DNA from: Candidatus Nanopelagicaceae bacterium
Lineage (GTDB): Bacteria; Actinomycetota; Actinomycetes; Nanopelagicales; Nanopelagicaceae
Direction: 5' to 3'
DNA length: 55,937 bases
Assembly (NCBI GenBank): GCA_018882745.1
Contig: VFFD01000002.1
Location: forward strand, 1 to 55,937
Shown here: positions 1 through 7,966 of the stretch, piece after piece
Layout of the letters: each line of letters opens with the position of its first letter
Position numbering within the stretch: position 1 is the stretch's first letter
Made by a program: the position numbers and the translations under genes
Notes under the pieces: generated by a model
What the model was told of the DNA's origin: nothing
Database searches by the model: none
Seen by the model: only the letters and a program-made list of their open reading frames with translations

Positions 1-865
1 ATATCATTCAGTGGTGAAGGATGGTCTAGCGAGGGGACCGGTCCTTCTCAGCGTTGTTGAAAAGCACTATTCAAATGTCTTTAATTGTGAACGTTGTAGA
101 ACAGTTGCTCGTTGCGATTGCGGTGGGCGAGTAATTATCGAAAGCAAAAATGTTTTCGCTTGTTCACTCTGCGACAAAAAGGAGCGTGCATGGCGATGCC
201 GCGAATGCGGTGAATCAAAGATCAGGACCTTTAGGTTTGGCGCAGAGAGAATTACCGAGGATATCGGCAAGAGTTTTCCAGGGACACCTATCTTCTTGAA
301 TACGGCAGAAAAGTTAATTGAAGGTGATTTACCTGGAAGGTCAATTGTGGTTTCAACCTTCGGAGTAGAGCCTCTCCATCCTTATGGTTACGGTGCGATT
401 GTTTTGCTTGGTGGAGAGGATCTGGTCAATCGTCCCTTCATTCGCTCCGAGGAAGAAACTCTTCATCGCTGGTTCAAAGTTCTTTCATATCTACACAAAG
501 AGGGTTCGATTTTCATCTCGCTACCGAGCCAGCATGGAATTGCACAAGCAATCATTCAACAAAAGCCCACGAAGTTTCTTAATAGTGAATTAACGGAGCG
601 TTCAAAGGCACTTCTGCCACCACACTCAAGGTTGATCACAATTTCTAGTGATTCCCTCACAATCGTGAGTTTGAGACAGAAGCTAGAGTCTGAGTTTTCA
701 GGGAAGTTGACATCACATACTTCTACCAATGGTGGGACGATGACTCTCAAAGTCGATCACAAATCTTCTATTGAAATCCTTGTCGCGCTGCGCGCCTTAC
801 AAAAACTGCGTTCTATTAGGAATAAGAAACTGCTCTCTATCCAAGTAGATCCGTACGAGATTTAG
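1..865 (+). CDS. priA: Primosomal protein N' (PriA), 3' part
   Basis: This is the C-terminal part of PriA, the replication-restart protein. The frame is open to the window edge, so the gene starts outside; the GTG at 11 is only the first possible start codon inside the window. The visible part has the paired-cysteine zinc module near its beginning (CERC, CDC, CSLC, CREC within about 45 residues), followed by the C-terminal helicase-like region. Actinobacterial PriA proteins are often degenerate in their helicase motifs, but the N-terminal ATPase region is not visible, so this cannot be judged here. It is followed after 17 bases by def-fmt-rsmB, the usual actinobacterial neighbourhood. Confidence 0.88.
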   Translation, partial: YHSVVKDGLARGPVLLSVVEKHYSNVFNCERCRTVARCDCGGRVIIESKNVFACSLCDKKERAWRCRECGESKIRTFRFGAERITEDIGKSFPGTPIFLNTAEKLIEGDLPGRSIVVSTFGVEPLHPYGYGAIVLLGGEDLVNRPFIRSEEETLHRWFKVLSYLHKEGSIFISLPSQHGIAQAIIQQKPTKFLNSELTERSKALLPPHSRLITISSDSLTIVSLRQKLESEFSGKLTSHTSTNGGTMTLKVDHKSSIEILVALRALQKLRSIRNKKLLSIQVDPYEI

Positions 866-870
866 TCGGT

Positions 871-876
871 TACAAT
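871..876 (+). promoter_or_regulatory. -10 box TACAAT for leaderless def
   Basis: TACAAT ends exactly 6 bases before the def ATG. With transcription starting about 7 bases after a -10 box, the mRNA would begin at the start codon. No Shine-Dalgarno sequence is present. Confidence 0.6.
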
Positions 877-882
877 GGGGCA

Positions 883-1443
883 ATGGCTATACAACCGATT
901 AGGTATTTTGGTGATCCAGTGCTCACCACACCTGCGGTAGAAGTAAAGGATTTTGATAAGGAACTCCGCAATCTCGTTCGAGACCTCACCGAGACAATGA
1001 TTGATGCCCCGGGCGCGGGTTTAGCCGCTCCACAGATCGGAGTCCCACTCCGAGTTTTTGTCTGGCATGTCGATGATGAGTTCGGACATTTAGTTAATCC
1101 AACGCTAGACCTCAGCGAAGAGATGCAAGATGGTGAGGAAGGATGCTTATCTTTCCCTGAGCTTTCATATGAAACACCTCGCGCTATGCGGGCAGTTGCT
1201 AAGGGTTGGAATATGCATGGCGAACCCCTAGTTGTTGAGGGGACTGAGTTCCTAGCACGAGCGCTGCAGCATGAGGCTGATCATCTTAATGGAGTGCTAT
1301 TCATCGATCGATTACCTACTGAGTTAAGAAAACAAGCCATGAAAGATATCCGCGAAGCGGAATGGTTTATGCAAGCAGAAGCGGATGGTAATTCTTTAGA
1401 GATAAAGGTCTCTCCGCATTCCATGTTTGGTCGTAATCTGTAG
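883..1443 (+). CDS. def: Peptide deformylase
   Basis: Removes the formyl group from the initiator methionine of nascent proteins. All three family motifs are visible: GAGLAAPQIG at residues 44-53, EGCLS at 86-90 (metal-binding Cys) and HEADH at 130-134 (two metal-binding His and the catalytic Glu). Length 186 residues is normal. The start is the ATG directly behind a TACAAT box, so a leaderless message is likely. It is followed after 21 bases by fmt, which adds the formyl group that Def removes. Confidence 0.96.
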   Translation: MAIQPIRYFGDPVLTTPAVEVKDFDKELRNLVRDLTETMIDAPGAGLAAPQIGVPLRVFVWHVDDEFGHLVNPTLDLSEEMQDGEEGCLSFPELSYETPRAMRAVAKGWNMHGEPLVVEGTEFLARALQHEADHLNGVLFIDRLPTELRKQAMKDIREAEWFMQAEADGNSLEIKVSPHSMFGRNL

Positions 1444-1464
1444 ATGAAAGATGGCTTTTAGGAT

Positions 1465-2373
1465 ATGAAAGTCGTACTGGCCTCATCATCAGATATTGCT
1501 CAACCGATACTTGATGCCCTTCTTCTTTCTCAACACCAATTAATAGCTGCAATTTCCATGCCTGATAAACCTGCGGGGCGGGGCCGACAGATTCAGCCCA
1601 ATTCGTTTTCGATTCTTTGCGAACGATTTGGTGTGCGCTTGTTCAAACCCGAGAGTAACGTCGAACTAGGTGAGGTACTGCGTGAGCTGAAAGCTGATCT
1701 AGTGATCACGATTGCATACGGACGTTTAATCAAACTCATGGAGCTATCTTTACCAAAACATGGTTGGTTGAATGTTCACTTCTCTCTTCTTCCGCGATGG
1801 AGAGGAGCAGCGCCGGTACAAAGAGCGATTCTCCAGGGAGATCGTGAAACTGGTATCTCTATCTTTCGACTGGAGGCGGGAATGGATACTGGTCCCGTTT
1901 ACGCCAGTCACAGGGTTTCGCTCAAAGGGAATGAAACATATGGCTCATTGCTCAATGAGTTGTCTCTATTAGCCGCGCCTGTCATGTTGACTGTGTTAGC
2001 GCAGATTGAGAACGGCGACTCTCCAATCCCTCAGAACGAAGATGGGGCAACTCTCGCCCCTAAACTTTCTAAAGAAGAGGCGCGAATTAATTGGCAGAAG
2101 AGCGCTAAGGAAATTGAGCGTCAAGTGCGCGCGATGAATCCATGGCCCATTGCGTGGACTACTTTTAACGATAAACGTCTCTCCGTTCTCAAATCTTCGG
2201 TTCGTGATCTTGCAGGTAGTCCTGGAGAAATTCTCTCCTTAGAACCATTCGTTATTGGTTGTGGAGAGGAAGCTATTGAGATCTCATCGCTCAAACCTGA
2301 AGGTAAGGCAGAAATGTCAGCTGCTGAGTGGCTCCGAGGTTCGCGCTTATCTAAGGGCGAGTTTTTAAGGTGA
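1465..2373 (+). CDS. fmt: Methionyl-tRNA formyltransferase
   Basis: Formylates initiator Met-tRNA using 10-formyltetrahydrofolate. The catalytic loop NVHFSLLPRWRGAAP lies at about residues 103-117, with the catalytic Asp in GMDTGP near 141; a C-terminal OB-like domain follows. Length 302 is typical. The ATG is preceded by an AGGA-like stretch that is too close to be a good Shine-Dalgarno. It overlaps rsmB by four bases (GTGA), so the two are probably translationally coupled. Confidence 0.96.
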   Translation: MKVVLASSSDIAQPILDALLLSQHQLIAAISMPDKPAGRGRQIQPNSFSILCERFGVRLFKPESNVELGEVLRELKADLVITIAYGRLIKLMELSLPKHGWLNVHFSLLPRWRGAAPVQRAILQGDRETGISIFRLEAGMDTGPVYASHRVSLKGNETYGSLLNELSLLAAPVMLTVLAQIENGDSPIPQNEDGATLAPKLSKEEARINWQKSAKEIERQVRAMNPWPIAWTTFNDKRLSVLKSSVRDLAGSPGEILSLEPFVIGCGEEAIEISSLKPEGKAEMSAAEWLRGSRLSKGEFLR

Positions 2374-3662
2374 GAGTTATCTCGGATGCTCGGCTGCTTG
2401 CCTTTGAAGCCTTGATTGAAGTTGAGGAGAGTGGCGCCTACAGCAATCTATTGCTGCCGAAATTACTCTCGAAATCAGACTTACCCAAGGTGGATAAGGC
2501 TTTTGCAGCCGAGCTCGTTTACGGCTCACTGCGTTTAAAGGCAAGACATGATCTCTATATCTCCAAGGCAAGTACGCGGTCACTTGAGGATATCGACACC
2601 AAAGTTTTGATAGCACTGCGATTAGGAGTTCATCAGCTCAAAGAGATGCGAGTTCCTTCCCATGCTGCAATCAATGAAACTGTAGAACTAGCAAAGAGAG
2701 TTGCAGGTAAGTCGACCGGTGGTTTCGTCAATGCGTTACTTAGGAAAATCGACGATTTTTCCATGGAGGATTTGGCGTTGCCGACTGATATGCAAGCGAG
2801 GTTAGCGGCCGAGTATTCGCATCCAGAATGGATTGTGAGTTCATACTTTGATTCCCTCAAGAATCAAGTTGAGGTCGAGCGCTTGCTTCGAGCAAATAAT
2901 CTTCCAGCTCGCCCGACATTGATCGCTTGGCCCGGACGTTCAACTCAAAACGAATTAGTTGAAGCGGGTGCAAATGTAATCGAAGGAAGCGTTGTTGCGG
3001 CTTCGTATGACGGTGATCCAGGAGATATTGATGCGATTCGTGAGAGGCGTGCAGGAGTTCAAGATCTGGGGTCTCAAATTGTGGTTGAGAAATTTCTTCG
3101 AACGTATCAGCCGGGTTTACGTTGGCTTGATCTTTGTGCAGGTCCGGGCGGAAAAGCTGCCTACCTCTCGAGCTACATCAATCTCCATGAAGGTGAGTTC
3201 ATTGCTAACGAGATTTCTAGTGAGCGAGCGAAACTTGTTACCCAGGTGGTGGAGAAGTCTGAGGTAATTAATCACGATGGACGTAACCTGCCGAGTGAGA
3301 TCGGATCCTTTGATCGCATCCTTATTGATGCCCCCTGCACGGGTATTGGAGCGCTTCGAAGACGTCCTGAGGTTCGCTGGAGAAGAACTCTTCAAGATCT
3401 CAAAAATTTAACAACTTTACAATCGGAATTGATGGATGCAGCAGCTCTGCATCTGAAGAGTGAAGGGGTGCTTGCTTACGTCACCTGTTCCTCACATCAA
3501 GCTGAGACAAAATTTCAGATTCGCTCATTTCTCAAGAGAAACGCGGAATTCACGCGTGTACCGATTGAAGATAGCCGTTCAGATGAGGACGGAGAATTAC
3601 AATTATGGCCGCACCGCGACAACTGCGATGCGATGTTTTTATCGATGCTTCAGAAGGGCTAG
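2370..3662 (+). CDS. rsmB: 16S rRNA cytosine-967 C5-methyltransferase
   Basis: RNA m5C methyltransferase of the RsmB/Sun family. The N-terminal ~140 residues are a NusB-like RNA-binding domain. The C-terminal Rossmann domain has the SAM motif LDLCAGPGGKA, the DAPCTG motif and the VTCS motif; these supply the two cysteines used for catalysis and product release. The start is a GTG overlapping the fmt stop (GTGA). Length 430 is normal. The gene belongs to the priA-def-fmt-rsmB-rpe series. Confidence 0.94.
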   Translation: MRVISDARLLAFEALIEVEESGAYSNLLLPKLLSKSDLPKVDKAFAAELVYGSLRLKARHDLYISKASTRSLEDIDTKVLIALRLGVHQLKEMRVPSHAAINETVELAKRVAGKSTGGFVNALLRKIDDFSMEDLALPTDMQARLAAEYSHPEWIVSSYFDSLKNQVEVERLLRANNLPARPTLIAWPGRSTQNELVEAGANVIEGSVVAASYDGDPGDIDAIRERRAGVQDLGSQIVVEKFLRTYQPGLRWLDLCAGPGGKAAYLSSYINLHEGEFIANEISSERAKLVTQVVEKSEVINHDGRNLPSEIGSFDRILIDAPCTGIGALRRRPEVRWRRTLQDLKNLTTLQSELMDAAALHLKSEGVLAYVTCSSHQAETKFQIRSFLKRNAEFTRVPIEDSRSDEDGELQLWPHRDNCDAMFLSMLQKG

Positions 3663-3664
3663 AG

Positions 3665-4324
3665 ATGATTCGAATCTGTCCTAGTATCCTCAACGCCAAT
3701 TTCGACGATTTACCGAACGAGATCAGGAAAGTTGCAGAGGTTTCAGACCTCTTGCATCTCGATGTAATGGATGACATTTTTGTCCCAAACTTCACTTTTT
3801 CGCTGGAACGCTCTCTTGAGATTATTCAATCCTCTCTACTTCCCGTCGATGTACATTTAATGATTTCTGAGGCAGATACGAAAGCTGTTTCGTATGCAGC
3901 CAAGAACACCGCTAGCATTACTGTGCATTACGAGGCTTGCGAAGATCCAGTCGCTACCCTTCGTAGTATTCGCCACTCTGGTAAACGCGCAGGCCTGGCA
4001 ATCAAACCCAATACTCCGGTGACAGTCCTAGAAGAGATACTCGATGAGATTGACATGATCTTGGTGATGAGTGTTGAACCAGGTTTCGGGGGACAGTCCT
4101 TTATGGAAGCGATGATGCCTAAAGTTCAACAAGCCCGGCATTGGCTAAGGCAAAAAGGCTACAAAGAGACCTGGCTTCAGGTTGATGGAGGCATTTCACT
4201 TTCTACAATTCGCATGGCGGCTAGAGCAGGGGCGGATACTTTTGTAGCTGGCTCGGCTGTATACAAAGCCGATGATCCGGCTCAGATGATTCGGGAGCTG
4301 CGCGCTGAAGCTGGACGTAGATGA
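3665..4324 (+). CDS. rpe: Ribulose-phosphate 3-epimerase
   Basis: Interconverts ribulose 5-phosphate and xylulose 5-phosphate in the pentose phosphate pathway. TIM-barrel hallmarks are visible: the N-terminal ICPSILNANF, HLDVMDDIFVPNFTF, DVHLMI, MSVEPGFGGQ and VDGGIS. I chose the ATG at 3665 because family members begin at this point and AGAAGG lies upstream. An earlier in-frame ATG at 3605 lies inside rsmB. The product has 219 residues. In many actinobacteria riboflavin genes follow rpe; here hisE follows. Confidence 0.95.
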   Translation: MIRICPSILNANFDDLPNEIRKVAEVSDLLHLDVMDDIFVPNFTFSLERSLEIIQSSLLPVDVHLMISEADTKAVSYAAKNTASITVHYEACEDPVATLRSIRHSGKRAGLAIKPNTPVTVLEEILDEIDMILVMSVEPGFGGQSFMEAMMPKVQQARHWLRQKGYKETWLQVDGGISLSTIRMAARAGADTFVAGSAVYKADDPAQMIRELRAEAGRR

Positions 4325-4395
4325 TAATTGGCACTCATGAACATCGTCGAACAAAGTAAAATTTACCTTCGATCTCTGATCCTCCGAGGAGTTGC

Positions 4396-4671
4396 ATGAT
4401 GACCAACGCAAAGTCTTTTGAAGACCTGTGGAGGGAGCTTCAACGAATTTCCACGGAACGTCCTCAGGATTCTTCAACAGTGAGAGCACTTGATGCCGGG
4501 GTTCACGCCATCGGCAAGAAAATTGTCGAAGAGGCGTCAGAGGTTTGGATGGCTGCTGAACATGAGGAAAATGAGGCGCTCGCTCTAGAAATTAGCCAAT
4601 TGATCTACCATCTTCAAGTTTTGATGTTGGCACGTGGACTCTCCCTCGACGATATTTATAGAAAGTTGTAG
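4396..4671 (+). CDS. hisE: Phosphoribosyl-ATP diphosphatase
   Basis: Second step of histidine synthesis: hydrolyses phosphoribosyl-ATP to phosphoribosyl-AMP. The 91-residue all-alpha MazG-like protein carries the acidic signature [14 protein letters not shown], which provides metal-binding Glu residues. A clear GAGGAG Shine-Dalgarno lies at 4386-4391. It is 4 bases from the ATG at 4396 and 7 from a second ATG at 4399, so the true start may be 4399. hisG follows two bases after the stop. Confidence 0.94.
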   Translation: MMTNAKSFEDLWRELQRISTERPQDSSTVRALDAGVHAIGKKIVEEASEVWMAAEHEENEALALEISQLIYHLQVLMLARGLSLDDIYRKL

Positions 4672-4673
4672 CC

Positions 4674-5522
4674 ATGACTCAGAACGATTTCTTGAAAGTT
4701 GCCCTTCCGAATAAAGGCTCCTTGGCCGAGTCGGCAAGTCAAATCATGAGAGAGGCGGGTTATCGCCAAAGAACGGACAGTCGAGATCTAACGTTTCTTG
4801 ATCCAGATAACGGTGTCGAGTTTTACTACCTTCGTCCGCGAGATATTGCCACATATGTTGGTTCAGGAGAGTTATCAGTGGGCATCACGGGTCGCGACCT
4901 GCTTATTGATTCGGGTGCACCGGCCGAAGAGATAATGAACCTTGATTTCGGTCGGAGCACATTCAGATTCGCCGCGGCTAAACCCCAATCCTCGCTAGAT
5001 GGAAAGCGCATTGCAACTGCGTACCCAAACCTCGTGAGAGGTTATTTGGCTAAGACAGGAACCGATAGCCAGATAGTTGCCTTGGATGGGGCTGTTGAGA
5101 GTGCAATCAAACTCGGAGTTGCGGATGTAATTGCTGATGTTGTTTCAACAGGCGGAACGTTGCGTCAAGCAGGCCTAGAGGTATTTGGTGCTCCAATTTT
5201 TCATAGTGAAGCGATTCTTATTGAACGTAAAGGAGCTTCACGCGATAACCGCATGGCAACTTTGATACGAAGAATTAGTAGCGTCGTTATTGCCCGCCAA
5301 TACGTCCTCGTTGATTATGATGTAGAACGAGTCAATCTTGAGAAATCTTGTTCATTAACTCCAGGTCTTGAATCCCCAACAATTTCGCCTTTGCAGAAGG
5401 AGAATTGGGTTGCAGTTCGTGCCATGGTTAAGCGGAGCGAAGTTCATTCGGTTATGGATGAGCTCTGGGAAGTTGGAGCGAGAGGCATTTTGGTTACTGA
5501 TATTCTCTCTTGCCGCCTATAA
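4674..5522 (+). CDS. hisG: ATP phosphoribosyltransferase (long form)
   Basis: First and regulated step of histidine synthesis, joining ATP and PRPP. Length 282 indicates the long form with a C-terminal ACT-like domain for histidine feedback. The N-terminal LKVALPNKGSLAES, the DLLIDSGA region and ADVIADVVSTGGTLRQ (PRPP loop) are visible. It is adjacent to hisE, so the two are an operon; the rest of the his genes are not in this window. The 3' end overlaps the convergent serB by six bases. Confidence 0.95.
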   Translation: MTQNDFLKVALPNKGSLAESASQIMREAGYRQRTDSRDLTFLDPDNGVEFYYLRPRDIATYVGSGELSVGITGRDLLIDSGAPAEEIMNLDFGRSTFRFAAAKPQSSLDGKRIATAYPNLVRGYLAKTGTDSQIVALDGAVESAIKLGVADVIADVVSTGGTLRQAGLEVFGAPIFHSEAILIERKGASRDNRMATLIRRISSVVIARQYVLVDYDVERVNLEKSCSLTPGLESPTISPLQKENWVAVRAMVKRSEVHSVMDELWEVGARGILVTDILSCRL

Positions 5523-6143
5523 ATATCTTAGAACTTGATCCAATCCAGGTTCAATGATGACAACGTCAGCAACGCTATTGAGTACGGGCTTTCCACGGTA
5601 ACTGATACCAAGTCCAGCAAGTCGGATCATTTCAAGATCGTTAGAGCCATCTCCAACTGCGACGCACTCATCTAGCGAAACTCCATGTTGGAGAGCGAAG
5701 TCACGGAGTGCTTGGGCTTTCCCCTCGCGATTAATTACCTGCCCAGTCGTTCTCCCTGTGAGACGACCTTCCTTGATCTCAAGCGTATTGGCTCGCATAA
5801 AATCTAAATGAAAATCAGCAAAGAGAGTGGAAAGTACATTGGTGAATCCGCCTGAGACAACACCTACGAAATATTGGGATTCTCGTAATGAAACAAGCAA
5901 GCGCTCAGCACCTTGCGAAAATGAAATATCCGTTATGACATCTGACAGGCTTGATTCGGGAAGCCCTGTTAGTAGCGCAACCCTTTCTTGCAGCGCCTTG
6001 TCGAAATCAATTTCGCCTGCCATAGCTCGCGAAGTAATCGAAGCCACTTTGTCGGCATACGGAGTTTTCGCCGCAAGCAGATCAATTACTTCTTGATTGA
6101 TCAGCGTTGAATCGACATCAAAAAGTACAAGTCTGTATTTCAT
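5517..6143 (-). CDS. serB: Phosphoserine phosphatase, catalytic subunit
   Basis: HAD-superfamily enzyme for the last step of serine synthesis. Motif I is LFDVDSTL near residue 8, with the nucleophilic Asp. Motif II is VVSGGF, and VAVGDGSNDLEM supplies the metal-binding Asp pair. Length 208 covers only the phosphatase domain. In many actinobacteria SerB carries fused N-terminal ACT domains; here an ACT domain is a separate ORF directly upstream, overlapping by four bases (ATGA), so the two are almost certainly co-translated. Confidence 0.92.
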   Translation of the reverse strand: MKYRLVLFDVDSTLINQEVIDLLAAKTPYADKVASITSRAMAGEIDFDKALQERVALLTGLPESSLSDVITDISFSQGAERLLVSLRESQYFVGVVSGGFTNVLSTLFADFHLDFMRANTLEIKEGRLTGRTTGQVINREGKAQALRDFALQHGVSLDECVAVGDGSNDLEMIRLAGLGISYRGKPVLNSVADVVIIEPGLDQVLRYL

Positions 6144-6403
6144 AGCAGTTCAAGTGCGACATCAAAATTCTTTTCTTTCAGAACTTCTTGAATGTCGGAT
6201 TCGATGGCTGCGGCATGAGCAGGATCAAGCCCTATTTCGACGCCGATGATCACTCGGTTCGATATCGCGATGCTTTGGGAATCCAGAATAGTGAGCGTAA
6301 ACGGCTTAAGAGATTCCTCGATGAGAGAAAGGATTTGGTCACGTTGGCGAGCATCTCCGGGGCCGCTTGCCAGAATAATTGCCTTAGATTTGTGTTCACC
6401 CAC
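6140..6403 (-). CDS. ACT-domain protein, likely SerB regulatory subunit
   Basis: An 87-residue ORF that looks like one ACT domain: KAIILASGPGDARQ, then a SNRVIIGVEIGL strand and a helix. Such domains bind amino acids. It overlaps serB by ATGA. Because SerB in other actinobacteria has ACT domains at its N-terminus, I infer that this is the detached regulatory half that senses serine or a related ligand. The start is GTG at 6403, directly behind TAAACT with a 6-base gap, so the operon is probably leaderless. Confidence 0.75.
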   Translation of the reverse strand: MGEHKSKAIILASGPGDARQRDQILSLIEESLKPFTLTILDSQSIAISNRVIIGVEIGLDPAHAAAIESDIQEVLKEKNFDVALELL

Positions 6404-6409
6404 TCACGG

Positions 6410-6415
6410 AGTTTA
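6410..6415 (-). promoter_or_regulatory. -10 box TAAACT for the ACT-serB operon
   Basis: On the minus strand TAAACT is followed by 6 bases and the GTG start at 6403, the leaderless arrangement repeated through this window. Confidence 0.5.
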
Positions 6416-6452
6416 GCGAAGATGCTTCTTTGACGAGGTATCTTGTCACCCT

Positions 6453-7238
6453 ATGGGAGCGTTATTACATGTTGAAGAAGTTACCGTTCAGCGCTCCACG
6501 AAAACAATTCTTGGCCCAATTACCTGGCAGATTAACGAGGGCGAACGTTGGGTTATTTTGGGCCCCAACGGCGCAGGTAAAACTACGCTTCTCCAGCTGT
6601 TAGCAGCGCTGATTCATCCAACCCAAGGCAGAGTAGAAATATTGGGAGAGGCGCTTGGAGCTGTTGATGTTTTTGAATTACGCCCCAGAATCGGATTCAC
6701 TTCCAGCGCGATGCTTGAGTTGTTACCGGCTGACGAACGAGTAATGGATATCGTTTTAACATCGGCATATGCCATCGCAGGTAGGTGGCAAGAGGAGTAT
6801 GACCTCTGGGATGAATCTCGAGCGAAGGCACTGCTCACTACTTTTGGTGTGAGAGACCTAGGCGAACGAATTTTTGGAACTCTCAGTGAAGGCGAAAAGA
6901 AGCGAGTACAGATTTCGCGCGCTTTGATGGCAGATCCTGAAGTCCTTCTTCTTGATGAACCCGCCGCTGGTCTGGATCTTGGCGGCCGTGAAGATATTTT
7001 ACAGCGCATAACTGCGTACACAAGCGATGAGCATTCACCGGCAACAGTCATTGTCACCCATCACATAGAAGAAATACCTGCCGGTACAACCCACGCACTA
7101 TTGCTCCAGCAAGGTTTAGTGATGTACTCGGGATTAATCGGCGATGTTCTAACCGAGACAAATATCAAGGAAGTTTTTGGGGTGGATATCAATCTGAAAT
7201 TTAACGGTTATCGATATTTCGCTTCTGCCAGGAACTAA
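6453..7238 (+). CDS. ABC transporter ATP-binding protein (orphan)
   Basis: A single ABC ATPase of 261 residues. Walker A is GPNGAGKTT near residue 39, the signature is LSEGEKKRV, Walker B is VLLLDEPAAGLD, and the switch histidine is in IVTHH. It resembles stand-alone ATPases of the iron-complex (FepC-like) type. No permease or binding protein is adjacent, so substrate and partner cannot be assigned; a cytoplasmic role not linked to transport is also possible. It overlaps ung by one base (TAATG). Confidence 0.85.
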   Translation: MGALLHVEEVTVQRSTKTILGPITWQINEGERWVILGPNGAGKTTLLQLLAALIHPTQGRVEILGEALGAVDVFELRPRIGFTSSAMLELLPADERVMDIVLTSAYAIAGRWQEEYDLWDESRAKALLTTFGVRDLGERIFGTLSEGEKKRVQISRALMADPEVLLLDEPAAGLDLGGREDILQRITAYTSDEHSPATVIVTHHIEEIPAGTTHALLLQQGLVMYSGLIGDVLTETNIKEVFGVDINLKFNGYRYFASARN

Positions 7239-7888
7239 TGCTTTTTTCTCTAGTTCCAGAATTATGGCGTGAAGTACTAGCGCCTCATGAGGATCTGATT
7301 AATTCCATAGGTCGAGAGTTGCAACAACGAGCCGATAAAGGCGAGCGAATTCTCCCGGATCGGAAATGGGTTTTTAGGTGCCTAGAAATGTCACCCAGGG
7401 AAGTGAAGGTAATTATTGTTGGACAAGATCCTTATCCCAATATTTCAGATGCAGTTGGGTTGGCTTTCTCTGTGGCGCCAAGAAAGTCGGGTCTTCCAGG
7501 ATCCCTCATGAACATTCAAAAAGAAATCATTACCGATATTGGCTCGACTACCACTTCGGATGGAGATCTGAGCCGGTGGAGTTCTCAGGGCGTGATGTTG
7601 CTTAATCGAACTCTCACTGTTTCTGCAGGAGAGAGCGCTTCCCATGCATCCTTGGGCTGGGGAGAAATTACTAAATCAGTAATTGCGCATGTAGCAGCAC
7701 ATGGGGCTATCGGAGTTCTCTGGGGTAATTCCGCAAAAGAAATGGCTCCGCTTTTTTCAGAAGAGAATCGCATTGAAGGAGTCCACCCAAGCCCACTTTC
7801 GGCACATAGAGGCTTCCTGGGTTCAAGACCTTTCTCTCGCGTAAATGAGAAACTCCTAGCTCAAGGTATCGAGCCAATTATTTGGTAG
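7238..7888 (+). CDS. ung: Uracil-DNA glycosylase, family 1
   Basis: Excises uracil from DNA in base-excision repair. GQDPYP, with the catalytic Asp near residue 64, and HPSPLSAHRG near residue 183, with the catalytic His, are both intact. MLLNRTLTV is also a family feature. Length 216 is normal. The start overlaps the stop of the ABC gene (TAATG), so translation is coupled. A terminator hairpin lies just downstream, but its T-run serves the opposite strand. Confidence 0.95.
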   Translation: MLFSLVPELWREVLAPHEDLINSIGRELQQRADKGERILPDRKWVFRCLEMSPREVKVIIVGQDPYPNISDAVGLAFSVAPRKSGLPGSLMNIQKEIITDIGSTTTSDGDLSRWSSQGVMLLNRTLTVSAGESASHASLGWGEITKSVIAHVAAHGAIGVLWGNSAKEMAPLFSEENRIEGVHPSPLSAHRGFLGSRPFSRVNEKLLAQGIEPIIW

Positions 7889-7891
7889 CGT

Positions 7892-7928
7892 CAAAAAACT
7901 AACGGCCCGGATTTCTCCAGGCCGTTAG
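7892..7928 (-). terminator. Rho-independent terminator of the purine permease gene
   Basis: Inverted repeat with a 9-bp stem, CTAACGGCC at 7899-7907 and GGCCGTTAG at 7920-7928. On the minus strand it is followed by TTTTTT. It lies 38 bases beyond the permease stop. The plus-strand side lacks a T-run, so its use by ung is doubtful. Confidence 0.85.
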
Positions 7929-7966
7929 AGGTAGAACGTCAATAATCTACAAGTGAGGTACCAGTC

